From Bog-756 sp963769765 (GTDB lineage Bacteria; Actinomycetota; Acidimicrobiia; Acidimicrobiales; RAAP-2), in contig CAVYNA010000003.1 in the NCBI GenBank assembly GCA_963769765.1, positions 1 to 64,000 on the forward strand: a stretch of 64,000 bases of DNA. The letters are read 5' to 3'. Every line of letters starts with the position of its first letter. Position 1 is the stretch's first letter. A model generated the notes under the pieces. It was not told the origin of the DNA, searched no databases, and saw only the letters and a list, made by a program, of their open reading frames with translations. Positions 8,827 through 17,629 of the stretch are shown one piece after another. A program made the translations under genes and the position numbers.

Positions 8827-10149
8827 ATGACCATTACCGACGACCGACACGCATTGCGCCAAGCCGACGGCATGGTGGTCGTCCCGGGCGCTCGCTACAC
8901 GTCTCAGGAGTTCTTCGACCTCGAGATGGATCGCCTGTGGCCCCGCGTCTGGCAGGTTGCCTGCCGGGAGGAGGAGATTCCCAATTCCGGCGATTTCCTC
9001 GAGTACACGATCGGCGACCAGTCGATCCTGGTCGTCCGCAGCGACCACGAAGACATCAAAGCCTTCTTCAATGCCTGCCCACATCGGGGCACCCGGCTCG
9101 CGTCGGGCGTGGGGAGCTTCGCTACCTCCCAGATCCGCTGCCCTTACCACGGTTGGCGCTGGAGTTTCGAAGGCGAGATCGCAGACGTGGTGGACCGCCA
9201 CGACTTCCCAGAAACGATGACAGACGATCTCGTCTGCCTCGGCGAGGTGCAGGTGGGACGGTGGGGCGGGTTCGTCTTCGTGAACATGGACCCGAACTGC
9301 GAGGCGTTCGACTCGTTCCTCGGCGACATTCCTGATCGCTTCGCCACCTACCGCTTCCAGAACCTGCGCTTCCGCTCATACCGGACGATCGTCTTCGAGT
9401 GCAACTGGAAGACTGCGGTCGATGCCTTCAATGAGAGCTACCACCCGCAGGCTCTGCATCCCCAGATGCTCTCCTGGTTCAATGACACACTCTTCACCTA
9501 CGAGCAGCTGGGAAAACACAGCCGCTACTACGTGCCCGAAGATCGCCAGCGCGAAGGCGGGCCGAGCCCGCGCCTCGGCCTCAAAAGGGAGGACGTCGAC
9601 CCGGCAGAAGTGCTCGCCGAGCGGGTTGACGCCGTCGCCGGCCTCTTCCCACGTGAGGACCAGGCCGTCCTCGAAGACCTCAAGAAGAACGGCCCTCCTC
9701 CGGGCAAGACGGTCGGAAAGGTGTTCGACGAGCTCCGGCTCAACGCCATGCGCCGTAGCGGGATCGACGTCGAGGGCCTGACGGACAAGGACCTCCGTGG
9801 GTCAGGGACCATCCACCTCTTCCCGAACTTCCTCGGGCCCATCACCCACGGCAACGCGACGCTCTACCGTGCCAGGCCCAACGGCCTCGATCCCGACAGC
9901 ACGCTGCTCGACTACTGGGCTCTCGAGTGGGTGCCGCCGGATTCTGAACCAAAACCCGTCGAGCGCAAATTCTACGAGGACTGGACTACGAAGGACTGGG
10001 GCCTCATCAACAACCAGGACTTCGGGAACTTGGTCGAGGCGACCAGGGGCATGAAGTCCAAGGGATATCGGGGGGCGATGCTCAATCCCGTGCAGGAGGC
10101 CAACCTGATCCACCATCACCGCGTCCTCGACGGCTACCTCTCGGCATGA
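8827..10149 (+). CDS. Rieske non-heme iron oxygenase, large (alpha) subunit
   Basis: 440 residues, the normal length for a ring-hydroxylating or demethylating oxygenase alpha subunit. The Rieske [2Fe-2S] ligands are Cys84/His86 (CPHRGTR) and Cys105/His108 (CPYHGW). The mononuclear iron site is in the motif FNESYHPQALHP after WKTAVDA. ATG 8827 was chosen because it follows a purine-rich GAGGGGGACG; a longer in-frame extension to 8740 would overlap the operator. It overlaps the following P450 gene by 4 bp, so the two are translationally coupled. No small (beta) subunit is seen, which fits the homotrimeric alpha-only class. The substrate is unknown; the neighbourhood suggests a cyclic or terpenoid compound. 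Confidence 0.9.
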   Translation: MTITDDRHALRQADGMVVVPGARYTSQEFFDLEMDRLWPRVWQVACREEEIPNSGDFLEYTIGDQSILVVRSDHEDIKAFFNACPHRGTRLASGVGSFATSQIRCPYHGWRWSFEGEIADVVDRHDFPETMTDDLVCLGEVQVGRWGGFVFVNMDPNCEAFDSFLGDIPDRFATYRFQNLRFRSYRTIVFECNWKTAVDAFNESYHPQALHPQMLSWFNDTLFTYEQLGKHSRYYVPEDRQREGGPSPRLGLKREDVDPAEVLAERVDAVAGLFPREDQAVLEDLKKNGPPPGKTVGKVFDELRLNAMRRSGIDVEGLTDKDLRGSGTIHLFPNFLGPITHGNATLYRARPNGLDPDSTLLDYWALEWVPPDSEPKPVERKFYEDWTTKDWGLINNQDFGNLVEATRGMKSKGYRGAMLNPVQEANLIHHHRVLDGYLSA

Positions 10150-11366
10150 CGAATGTGGACAGCGACATGGATCCGGTGAGCCGCAGTGCCGACGATGCAA
10201 GCGGCTGTGACCTGGCCAGGACGTTTGACTACTGGAGCCCGGCGTTCGCACCCGATCCGTACCCACTGCTGCGTCAGCTCCGAGCGGACTGCCCTGTGGC
10301 GCGCAGCGACGAACTCGACGGGTACTACATCCTGTCACGCTACGAGGACGTCAACGCCGCGCTGCGCGACCACGCCACCTTCACCTCAACCGTGATGACG
10401 GCGCCAGCCATACCGGTCGAGTCACGCCTACCGGTCCCGCCGCTCGACCAGGACCCGCCGTCGCACACTCGCTACCGCCAGCTCCTCCTGCCGTTCTTCA
10501 CTCCGGCCCGCGCTGCTCGCCTCGAGGCCGTCGCAAGGGACACCGCCCGAGAGCTGGCAGCAGCGTGCACCGGCACGATCGAGGCGTACATGTCGTATTG
10601 CTTCCCGATGCCGACGGTGGTCATCAGCCAGATCCTCGGGGTGGACGCCACCGACTACCGACAATTCGAAGGCTGGATTGCATCGACCGTGGACGGCCAG
10701 GGTGTCGATCCAGGCGCTGCCATCGATGCCAGCACGGAGATCCACGAATACCTCGCGGCGCTGCTGGCGCGGCGCCAACAGGAACCACGCGACGACCTCC
10801 TGACCTTCCTGCTCACCGCCGAGGTCGACGGCGAGCCACTCAGTGATGCCGAGCGCCTGGGTATCGCACAGCTCCTGCTGATCGCCGGTATCGATACCAC
10901 TGCGAACACACTGGCACATGCTCTGCTCTACCTCTCAGAGCACGCCGAGGCCCGCGAGAGACTCGCCGGCGACCGCCTGCTCATGACCACTGGGGTCGAA
11001 GAGTTCCTCCGCATCTACGCGCCCGTCTCGTTGGTACGAGGCGCTCGAACGGACACGGAGGTGGCCGGATGTCCCATACCTGGGGGAACCCCGGTCTTCC
11101 TTTCGATCCCCTCGGCCAATCGCGATGAGCGCCGGTTCAGCGATGCCGAAGACATCGTGCTCGATCGCGAGCACAACGCCCACATTGCGTTCGGTGCCGG
11201 TGTCCACCGCTGCCTTGGAGCGCATGTGGCGCGGATGGAGCTCCGAGTGGGCCTGGAGGAGTTCCTGGCGGCTGTTCCCGACTTCCGCCTAGCTGATCGC
11301 GAGGCCGTCTCGTGGAAGCCCGGACCGATCCGGGGCCCCAACCGCTTCGAGCTGATCTGTGGCTGA
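10146..11366 (+). CDS. Cytochrome P450
   Basis: A 406-residue soluble class I bacterial P450. Seen in order: the I-helix oxygen-binding motif AGIDTTANT, the ExxR motif EEFLR, and the heme-binding loop FGAGVHRCLGAHVAR with the cysteine ligand. It overlaps the Rieske oxygenase gene by ATGA, giving an unusual coupled pair of two different oxygenases. The [2Fe-2S] ferredoxin at 11994-12323 is the likely electron donor; no ferredoxin reductase is in the window. The substrate is not deducible. Confidence 0.93.
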   Translation: MTNVDSDMDPVSRSADDASGCDLARTFDYWSPAFAPDPYPLLRQLRADCPVARSDELDGYYILSRYEDVNAALRDHATFTSTVMTAPAIPVESRLPVPPLDQDPPSHTRYRQLLLPFFTPARAARLEAVARDTARELAAACTGTIEAYMSYCFPMPTVVISQILGVDATDYRQFEGWIASTVDGQGVDPGAAIDASTEIHEYLAALLARRQQEPRDDLLTFLLTAEVDGEPLSDAERLGIAQLLLIAGIDTTANTLAHALLYLSEHAEARERLAGDRLLMTTGVEEFLRIYAPVSLVRGARTDTEVAGCPIPGGTPVFLSIPSANRDERRFSDAEDIVLDREHNAHIAFGAGVHRCLGAHVARMELRVGLEEFLAAVPDFRLADREAVSWKPGPIRGPNRFELICG

Positions 11367-11408
11367 CAGATCGACTGACGTCGCCAGCCATTTGGCATAC
11401 TGACGAAC

Positions 11409-11999
11409 ATGGCAAAACGACCTCGCGGCAGGCCGCGCGACGAGGGCGTCGATGGCGCGCTTGTGGAAGCGGCTGTCGCTGAGATCGCCGAGAAGGGGCT
11501 GACTGCCTCCACCATGGAGGGGATCGCTGCTCGCGCCGGCATCGGACGGGCGACGCTTTACCGACGTTGGCCCAACAAGACCGCTCTGCTGTACTTCTGT
11601 GCCGATCAGCTCGCCGAGGTCATCGAACCAGCAGACACCGGTGATCTGCGCAAGGACCTGTTGACTGTCTTCGAACCCCTGGCCGAGCTCTCATACGGCG
11701 ACGGTCCGCTCGCGCTGCTGGCCCCGACCTTCATCGCCGCGGCCGCGCACGACCAGCAGATGCGAACGTTCGTGGCTGACAATGTCGTGAGTCGCCGGTC
11801 CGGTGCGATCGTGGCCCTTCGCCGAGCGCGGCAACGGGGAGACCTCCGTCGGGGGGTCAACATCAACCTCACTGTCGACATGATCGCCGGTGCTCTGTCC
11901 GACCGCGCGTACCTCCTCGGCAAGCCCGTCACCTCCGCATATGTCCGGAGCGTTGTCGACCAGGCCATCGCCGGAATCGTGGCCGAACGCGGCTCATGA
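11409..11999 (+). CDS. TetR-family transcriptional regulator
   Basis: 196 residues. The N-terminal TetR HTH is clear: STMEGIAARAGIGRATLYRRW at about 36-56, followed by NKTALL. The C-terminal ligand domain is divergent, as usual in this family, and ends in a TetR_C-type segment with LTVDMIAGALSDRAYLLG. It lies 42 bp after the P450 and ends convergently with the ferredoxin gene (6 bp overlap). It is the only regulator inside the 6.3-14.6 kb catabolic cluster, so it is the best candidate to bind the GAGWC-N5-GWCTC sites; this is inferred. Confidence 0.92.
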   Translation: MAKRPRGRPRDEGVDGALVEAAVAEIAEKGLTASTMEGIAARAGIGRATLYRRWPNKTALLYFCADQLAEVIEPADTGDLRKDLLTVFEPLAELSYGDGPLALLAPTFIAAAAHDQQMRTFVADNVVSRRSGAIVALRRARQRGDLRRGVNINLTVDMIAGALSDRAYLLGKPVTSAYVRSVVDQAIAGIVAERGS

Positions 12000-12323
12000 C
12001 GCCGGCCTGACGCCGCGCTTGGTCACCACCGTGTCGCCGACCGGGCGCGCCTGGCATGCGAGCCGGATGTTCTTGCCGGCGTAGAATGAGCGCCCCTCGA
12101 AGAGCTTCAGGCCCTTGAGTTCAAGGGGCCCGGGCGGCTCGAATGCATTGGTGTCGTCGACTTCGATCCAGCAAACCGTGCAGGCGGCCTGCCCGTGGCA
12201 GATGGTCGGCCAGTGGTAGCCAAGCCGTTCAGCGGCCCGCATCAATGGCTCGCCACTGTGCACATCGATCCGTACGTTCGACGGCTCGATGTGCACTGTC
12301 ACAACTGGTTGCGGTTCGGTCAT
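11994..12323 (-). CDS. [2Fe-2S] ferredoxin
   Basis: 109 residues from ATG 12323 (MTEPQPVVTVHIEPS). Three cluster cysteines are in CHGQAACTVC (C-x5-C-x2-C) and the fourth in LACQARP further on, the plant/adrenodoxin-type or Isc-type pattern. Such ferredoxins pass electrons to P450s and Rieske oxygenases; both are adjacent. A longer in-frame extension to 12491 exists but lacks family similarity. It follows the DapB-like gene on the same strand after a 74-bp gap. Confidence 0.88.
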   Translation of the reverse strand: MTEPQPVVTVHIEPSNVRIDVHSGEPLMRAAERLGYHWPTICHGQAACTVCWIEVDDTNAFEPPGPLELKGLKLFEGRSFYAGKNIRLACQARPVGDTVVTKRGVRPAS

Positions 12324-12397
12324 GCTCGCTATCGCCGAGGCGATCGGGGTCTCGGTTCCGATCGGAACGACACGACGGATGCAGGTGAGCTCATTCC

Positions 12398-13501
12398 TCA
12401 CCACGTGCTCGAACCTTCCGACACGATCATATGCCGAGCGCCGAAAATCGGGAGCTTCGCAGGCGTCGTATGGCCCGGCGGTGCCTCGCACACGAACGGC
12501 ATGGCGTTGACAACTGCCATCGCAGTGCCGACCAGGAGCACGCTCATCACATCGGGCTCATTGGACACGCCTGGCATTACCGGTGGGAGAAAGGAGATCG
12601 CGGCCTCGACCCGCGGTTCGCCCTCGATCTCGATCCAGTAGCCCTCGGGATCAGTCCATTCGCAATCGAGTGACCGGCTCATCGTCCACCGGACGCTCAG
12701 CTCGACGATCGACCGGCCATGCGCATAACCCAGATACGTCCGGGTGACTGCCGCCGTCGTACCAGCGGGAATGCGCATCCAGCCGAGGTCGACATCGGCA
12801 AGAGCCGCTGCAGACTCGATGAATGCCTCCTTGTGGTCCAGCTCGACCGCGAGCATGCTGGCGACGAGATCGAGCGTGTCGAAGAAACCGGGCAGGTCGG
12901 GCGCGAGTGGAGGTGGCTCCCCGTCGGGGGTGATGCTGAGTGGGCCGAGGCGTCGGGCACGCACCGGCTTCCCGAAGCCCAGTGACCGCCACACGTCAGC
13001 GTCGGGATATCCCGTGCAGTCGAGCGTCTCGACGAGCTTCACGGAGTGGACTCGGCGACAGGCTCCAGTGAGCATGCCGGCGAGCAAGTTCGCGAAGCCG
13101 GGATCGAAGCCCGTGCCCATGAAGGTTGACCCGCCGTCACGCGCTGCGGCATCGAGTCGTTCTCGCAACCCGCGGCCGAAGTTCGTCCCGGTCAGGTACC
13201 CGTTCGAAGTGGTGACGACGTTCGCACCGCTTCGCAAAAAGGCCTCTACGATCTCTACGTCGAGTTGTGCCGCCATGAACGACACGCAGTCTGGGCGCTG
13301 CGCGAGCAGCACGGCGACGTCATCCGTCGCATGGACTCCGGTTTCCGCCGTCCCGGCGAGCTGCCCGGCATCGACGCCGACCTTGTCCGGCGAGTGAACG
13401 TACACACCCACGAGCTCCAGCTCTGGGTGATCGATGATGGCGGCAAGCGCTCGCCGACCGACCTTTCCAGTCGCCCACTGCACGACCCGATAAGGGCCCA
13501 T
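12398..13501 (-). CDS. DapB-like NAD(P)-dependent oxidoreductase
   Basis: 367 residues from ATG 13501, preceded by a good ribosome site (GGGAGG). The N-terminus YRVVQWATGKVGRRALAAI is a Rossmann dinucleotide-binding fold of the dihydrodipicolinate reductase/diaminopimelate dehydrogenase superfamily. Members of this actinobacterial branch are often labelled dihydrodipicolinate reductase, but they sit in catabolic clusters and are unlikely to make lysine. The active substrate is unknown. It is one of three paralogues in the window (see 22481 and 42741). A GAGWC-N5-GWCTC operator is centred 75 bp upstream. Confidence 0.8.
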   Translation of the reverse strand: MGPYRVVQWATGKVGRRALAAIIDHPELELVGVYVHSPDKVGVDAGQLAGTAETGVHATDDVAVLLAQRPDCVSFMAAQLDVEIVEAFLRSGANVVTTSNGYLTGTNFGRGLRERLDAAARDGGSTFMGTGFDPGFANLLAGMLTGACRRVHSVKLVETLDCTGYPDADVWRSLGFGKPVRARRLGPLSITPDGEPPPLAPDLPGFFDTLDLVASMLAVELDHKEAFIESAAALADVDLGWMRIPAGTTAAVTRTYLGYAHGRSIVELSVRWTMSRSLDCEWTDPEGYWIEIEGEPRVEAAISFLPPVMPGVSNEPDVMSVLLVGTAMAVVNAMPFVCEAPPGHTTPAKLPIFGARHMIVSEGSSTW

Positions 13502-13567
13502 TTTCCTCCCAGAACAAAAACTCGATGCTGATTCGGAGCGTATCGAACCTTGAAGGCCGCTCGACAT

Positions 13568-13582
13568 GAGACGCTATGACTC
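13568..13582 (+). promoter_or_regulatory. Third copy of the GAGWC-N5-GWCTC operator
   Basis: GAGAC at 13568-13572 and GACTC at 13578-13582 with 5 bp between, followed 1 bp later by TATTAT as a possible -10 pointing right, toward the enoyl-CoA hydratase. The flanks (CAT before, TATTATTC after) also resemble the copy at 8732-8754. It lies between the divergent DapB-like gene and the crotonase gene, so one regulator could control both ends of the cluster. Confidence 0.6.
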
Positions 13583-13828
13583 ATATTATTCGACAATGCC
13601 CGGGGGTCCCTTCGATGCCCTGCGTCTCGCGGTACTGACGTCCGACGCGATCTTGAAGCGCGTCCGAATGCGAGGGACGAGGAACCCGCTCCGCCCGACG
13701 ACACGGATTGATCCACCGGCAGGTCACATTGTTCTCTGAATGGGTGGTCGACTCGGATAATCGTGTCCAGGCTCGGAGCTCGACCGCTCGGGGATTGGAG
13801 AGGCTCCCGGTACGGGGTCGATAACCAG

Positions 13829-14632
13829 ATGTCCGTTCACTACCAGCTCGACGAGAAACATATTGTGCGCATCGTCATCGACCGCCCCGAACGACGAAAT
13901 GCGCTCGACCTCTTACACTTTGCGGACCTGACGGCAGCGTGGCGACGCTTCAACGCTGATTCCTTCGCGTGGGTCGCGATCGTTACCGGCGTTCCGGGCT
14001 CGTTCTGCTCTGGTGCAGATCTCCGAGACTTTCTTCCCCTCGCCCGGCGGCTCGCAGCTGAGGGTCGTACTGAGCACAAGGGAATCCCGATGTCGGTGGG
14101 TACCGATGGCGTGCTCTTGACCCTCGATGTCTACAAACCGATCATCGCCGCCGTCGACGGACCCTGCCTGGCTGGAGGCATGGACCTCTTGGGAGGCACA
14201 GACATCCGCCTCGCCACACCTGAGGCCACGTTCGGGCTCCCAGAACCGAAGCGGGGTTTGATGGCCGACGGCGGCACCACCGCCCGCCTTCCCCGACAGA
14301 TCGGCTGGCCTGCCGCAATGGAGCTGCTACTTACCGGCCGCACCGTCAGCGCGGAACGCGCCCTCCAGCTTGGGCTCCTCAACGAAGTGGTAGCGGCCGA
14401 AGTACTCGAAGATCGAGCAATCATGTGGGCTCAGGAGATCGCGGCCAACGCGCCGTTGGCCGTTCAGGCAACGAAAGAGGCCGTACTGCGGGGTCTTTCC
14501 GCGCCGAATGGGCTCGCGGGGGCGTACGAGGTCGAGGCCCGGATCGGTCGCCGCCTCCTCGCCACGGAAGACGTCAACGAGGGACTCAACGCCTTCATCG
14601 AGAAGCGGGCACCGCTCTGGCAAGCGCGGTGA
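13829..14632 (+). CDS. Enoyl-CoA hydratase/isomerase (crotonase) family protein
   Basis: 267 residues from ATG 13829 (MSVHYQLDEKHIVRIVI). Crotonase landmarks: RPERRNALD, the first oxyanion-hole strand GSFCSGADLRDF, and the second loop VDGPCLAGGMDLLGGTDIR. The usual catalytic Glu pair is not obvious, so hydratase versus isomerase or hydrolase is open. It probably hydrates or rearranges an acyl-CoA made by the CoA-transferase in the same cluster. A longer start to 13763 is possible but not family-like. The next gene to the right is an IS5 element. Confidence 0.88.
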   Translation: MSVHYQLDEKHIVRIVIDRPERRNALDLLHFADLTAAWRRFNADSFAWVAIVTGVPGSFCSGADLRDFLPLARRLAAEGRTEHKGIPMSVGTDGVLLTLDVYKPIIAAVDGPCLAGGMDLLGGTDIRLATPEATFGLPEPKRGLMADGGTTARLPRQIGWPAAMELLLTGRTVSAERALQLGLLNEVVAAEVLEDRAIMWAQEIAANAPLAVQATKEAVLRGLSAPNGLAGAYEVEARIGRRLLATEDVNEGLNAFIEKRAPLWQAR

Positions 14633-14723
14633 ACCGCGCAGTTTCCCTCGGAACACGTTCAACAACGGGCCTGCGCAAACGCGTACGTTGGCCAGCCGGC
14701 AGTCCCAACGGGGTTCGACCATA

Positions 14724-15692
14724 GAGGCCGCGCGGATAGGCGACCATCCACCGGTCATTGCACGGTCCCAATTTGGCTGTTGGGTGCACCCCACCCAACG
14801 ACCAAGTGGAGGTCCCCCACATCATGCGCGCGCTCGAGCCCGACGTGTTCGATGCTGTCTGGGCTGCGGTTGAACCGCTGCTGCCAACTCCGACCGAGAC
14901 CCACCCGCTCGGCTGCCACCGTCGCCGAGCGCCAGACAGAACCTGCTTGCGGGCGATGCTGATCCGGTTGGTGACCGGCTGCTCGTGGGTTGATGCCGAA
15001 CAGCTTGTTGGCGGCGAGGTCTCTGACACCACGTTGCGGTCCCGTCGGGACGAATGGGAGCGGGCTGGGGTCTTCGATCGCCTGGTGGCGAAGCCCTCGG
15101 CGCCTACGACAAGATCATCGGCCTGGATCTTGCCGACGTCGCCCTCGACGGCTCCCAGCACAAGGCACCGGGTGGGGGTGAGGGAACGGGCAAGAACCCG
15201 GTTGACCGGGGGAAACTGGGCTGGAAGTGGTCGATCCTGACCGACCGAGCAGGCATCCCGATTGGATGGGCGACCAACGGCGCCAACCGCCACGACAATG
15301 TCCTGTTCGCCCCGACCCTTCATGCGGCAGCTGAACGCGGCCTCCTCGTCGACATCGAAACACTCCACCTCGACCGTGGCTACGACAGCGCAGGGGTCAG
15401 GTCCACCTGTCACCAGTACGGCCTCGCCGACGTGATCTGCGCACGACAGCGCCGGGACAACAAGAGGGGGCAACACAGGCCGCCGGTCCATGCACTCATT
15501 GGACCGCGATGGCCGGTAGAGCGCACCAACTCATGGCTCTCGAACTTCGGGCAGCTGCGGCGGAGCACGGACCGCTCACCCTTGCATCGACTCGCGCAGA
15601 TGGCTCTCGCAGTCACCCTGCTGCTGACCGCCAAACTCATCGATTGACGAGACCGGTGGAGCTTCTGAAGGTCTGCCTATCCGCGCATCCTC
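14724..15692 (+). mobile_element. Complete IS5-family insertion sequence with 18-bp repeats and ATA duplication
   Basis: Terminal repeats 14724-14741 (GAGGCCGCGCGGATAGGC) and 15675-15692 (reverse complement GAGGATGCGCGGATAGGC) match at 16 of 18 positions. ATA directly flanks both ends (14721-14723 and 15693-15695), consistent with a 3-bp target duplication as made by several IS5 subgroups. The element is 969 bp with one transposase in two frames. The near-intact ends suggest a fairly recent insertion. Confidence 0.88.
14824..15647 (+). pseudogene. IS5-family transposase in two overlapping frames
   Basis: ATG 14824 follows a GGAGG ribosome site. The first frame gives the N-terminal DUF4096-like part (DVFDAVWAAVEPLLP, later DTTLRSRRDEWERAG). 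Near 15090-15105 the coding sense moves to the next frame, which continues YDKIIGLDLADVALDGSQHK with the first Asp, then a second Asp in TLHLDRGYDS, and ends with RWPVERTNSWLSNFGQLRR carrying the Glu. Several IS5 subgroups make transposase by programmed frameshifting; I see no A6G-type slippery run here, so a simple mutation is as likely. The element's intact ends favour the programmed option. Confidence 0.75.
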
Positions 15693-15697
15693 ATAGT

Positions 15698-15812
15698 CCC
15701 ATGACCTCCACCGATGTTGTCGGATTTATGACGACGTTTTCCCTGTTAAGAGACGGTTCGTCACTGCCATTTGTCAACCAGGGCCACCGGCGACGTTCGA
15801 ACTCCTGACCCG
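15698..15812. repeat. Dispersed repeat, copy 2, next to the IS5 right end
   Basis: Matches 6088-6197 (see that entry): TTGTCGGA, GACGTTTTCCCTG and terminal GTTCGAAC, with the minus-strand reading NRENVVINPTT. It begins 6 bp beyond the IS5 terminal repeat, so both insertion elements in the window sit against a copy of the same sequence. Confidence 0.5.
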
Positions 15813-15916
15813 GTCGATTGGCGGACCGAATCAGCGGCTCGGCGTGCGTCCGGTATGTCGAATCGTTCAGCTCGGAGACATCCTCCTGGATTTCGGATCC
15901 TGCGCCGGCGCTCGCT

Positions 15917-17557
15917 CTACGAGGTGGCGTTCCGGAGCTTCGGGATCCGACGCTTGGCGTCACGCTCCGATTCGAGGACCGACCTCATGCTCGACGCCAC
16001 CGAAGGATCGTCGCCTGCTCGGTTGTGACGCTCTTCGGGGTCCACGGTCAGGTTGTGCAGCTCCCACTCCGGTTCAGCAGCCGGACCCAGGAACGGGTTC
16101 GGAGCAACGCCCTGGGCGGCGTACCAGTCGTCGAGCCGCTCGTAATAGTGGTTGAGCTTCCACAGCTCGGGTGCGCCTCCGTCACCGGTTGGGAGCGTTG
16201 TCAGCACCGACTCGATGTTGATCGGCGGTGCGACGGGGTCGAACGCGGCCCCGGTCAGGATATTGACCTCGGTCATTCCCCGGGTGACGTCGTCCTCGGT
16301 CATGAAGTAGATCGGCGACACGATCGGGTCCGCTTCGACCTGCCCCCGGACGACCGGGCTCAGGTCCCGACCCGGCAGTGGCTGGACCTCGTCGTGATGG
16401 GCGGCGACGCCAGTGGTCGCCTGCTCCCGGTCGATCCCGGCCAACCCGAGGAGCGTCGGGATCAAATCGACGTGGCTGGTCGGCATGTCGACCCCGCCGC
16501 GTCCGGGCTCGATGCCGGGACCGGCGATGAGCAGCGGTACACGGGTGGCCTCGTCGAACGCATTGCACCACTTCTGGATCAATCCCCCGTGGGCGCCGAG
16601 CAGGTCACCGTGGTCCGAGGTGAACACGACGATGGTGTCGTCGGCCATGCCCGACTGCTCGAGCGCCTCGAGGATGCGCCCGATGGCCTTGTCCACCAAC
16701 TTCAAGAGGTAGTAGTAGAGCCTCCGGTAGCCGAGATCGGTGGCGGTCTCGAAGATCATCTGAGGCCAGATCGCCTTGAACGCCTCCTGGCACGCAGGGC
16801 GCCCGGTGAACGGGTCCGACTGGGACGGCGCCTCGGGCACCTCGGGCACGGTGTCGTCGGGCGGTCCGAAGTGCAGCATCTGCTCCCAACCGAAGCCCGA
16901 GAAGGCGATGTCGTGCGGGTTGACGAATGAAGCCACCGTCAGCCACGGGCCCTCGGACCGGGATGCCGCCAGGTCGCCGAACAGTTCCACGACCTGCTCG
17001 GCGAAGACGCCGTCGCGCACGGTCCCGCAGTCGGACTTGTCAGCGCCGTGGGGCTCACGCCCTATCCATCCCGAGAATCCGAACGGATCGAGCCGATCGG
17101 CTTTCCGGTAGGCCTCGACGGCCTCAGGCAGCAGGTTCCCGTCGTCGTCGGAGGCCTTGAGCCCTTCGTGCGAACCTGGGGTCGTGAGGTCGGCGAACGA
17201 GACGTGCCACTTGCCCCGGTAGTGGGTCCGGTAGCCGCCGGCCCGGAACCAGTCCCCCAGGGTCGGCACGGTGTTCGGATCGAGCCACTGCATTCCCGGG
17301 TCGGTGTTCTGCTTGGCCACACCGTCCGTGGACGTCACCCCGTGCAGCGATGGGTACTGGCCCGTGAACAGCGTGGCTCGACTGGGTACGCATGCCGTCG
17401 AGCCGGCATAGTGCCGGTGGAACTCCAGGCCCCGGGCCCGGATCGACTCCCGGGCGGTGAGCTGGGACGTCCGGAACGACCGAACCGAATCGGGCTCGTA
17501 CTGCGGGGCGTACCGCTCTTCATCCGTCATGATCAGCAGGATGTTGGGTCGCTCCAT
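15917..17557 (-). CDS. Sulfatase (formylglycine-dependent, alkaline phosphatase superfamily)
   Basis: 546 residues. The N-terminal metal site is NILLIMTDEER. The sulfatase signature C56-V-P-S-R-A-T-L-F-T-G provides the cysteine that is converted to formylglycine. GYRTHYRGKWHV supplies the conserved Lys/His and VVFTSDHGDLLGAHG the second metal cluster. The C-terminal ELHNLTVDPEER is typical of the family. No signal peptide is seen, so it is probably cytoplasmic. It hydrolyses a sulfate (or possibly choline-sulfate or phosphonate) ester; the substrate is unknown. It follows the DUF2252 gene on the same strand by 72 bp. Confidence 0.92.
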   Translation of the reverse strand: MERPNILLIMTDEERYAPQYEPDSVRSFRTSQLTARESIRARGLEFHRHYAGSTACVPSRATLFTGQYPSLHGVTSTDGVAKQNTDPGMQWLDPNTVPTLGDWFRAGGYRTHYRGKWHVSFADLTTPGSHEGLKASDDDGNLLPEAVEAYRKADRLDPFGFSGWIGREPHGADKSDCGTVRDGVFAEQVVELFGDLAASRSEGPWLTVASFVNPHDIAFSGFGWEQMLHFGPPDDTVPEVPEAPSQSDPFTGRPACQEAFKAIWPQMIFETATDLGYRRLYYYLLKLVDKAIGRILEALEQSGMADDTIVVFTSDHGDLLGAHGGLIQKWCNAFDEATRVPLLIAGPGIEPGRGGVDMPTSHVDLIPTLLGLAGIDREQATTGVAAHHDEVQPLPGRDLSPVVRGQVEADPIVSPIYFMTEDDVTRGMTEVNILTGAAFDPVAPPINIESVLTTLPTGDGGAPELWKLNHYYERLDDWYAAQGVAPNPFLGPAAEPEWELHNLTVDPEERHNRAGDDPSVASSMRSVLESERDAKRRIPKLRNATS

Positions 17558-17629
17558 GCCTGGGACGCTACCGGGGATGGTCTGCGCCGTGCGGGGCAGA
17601 TATCCGTGGCGCCGACACGACCGATCGAG

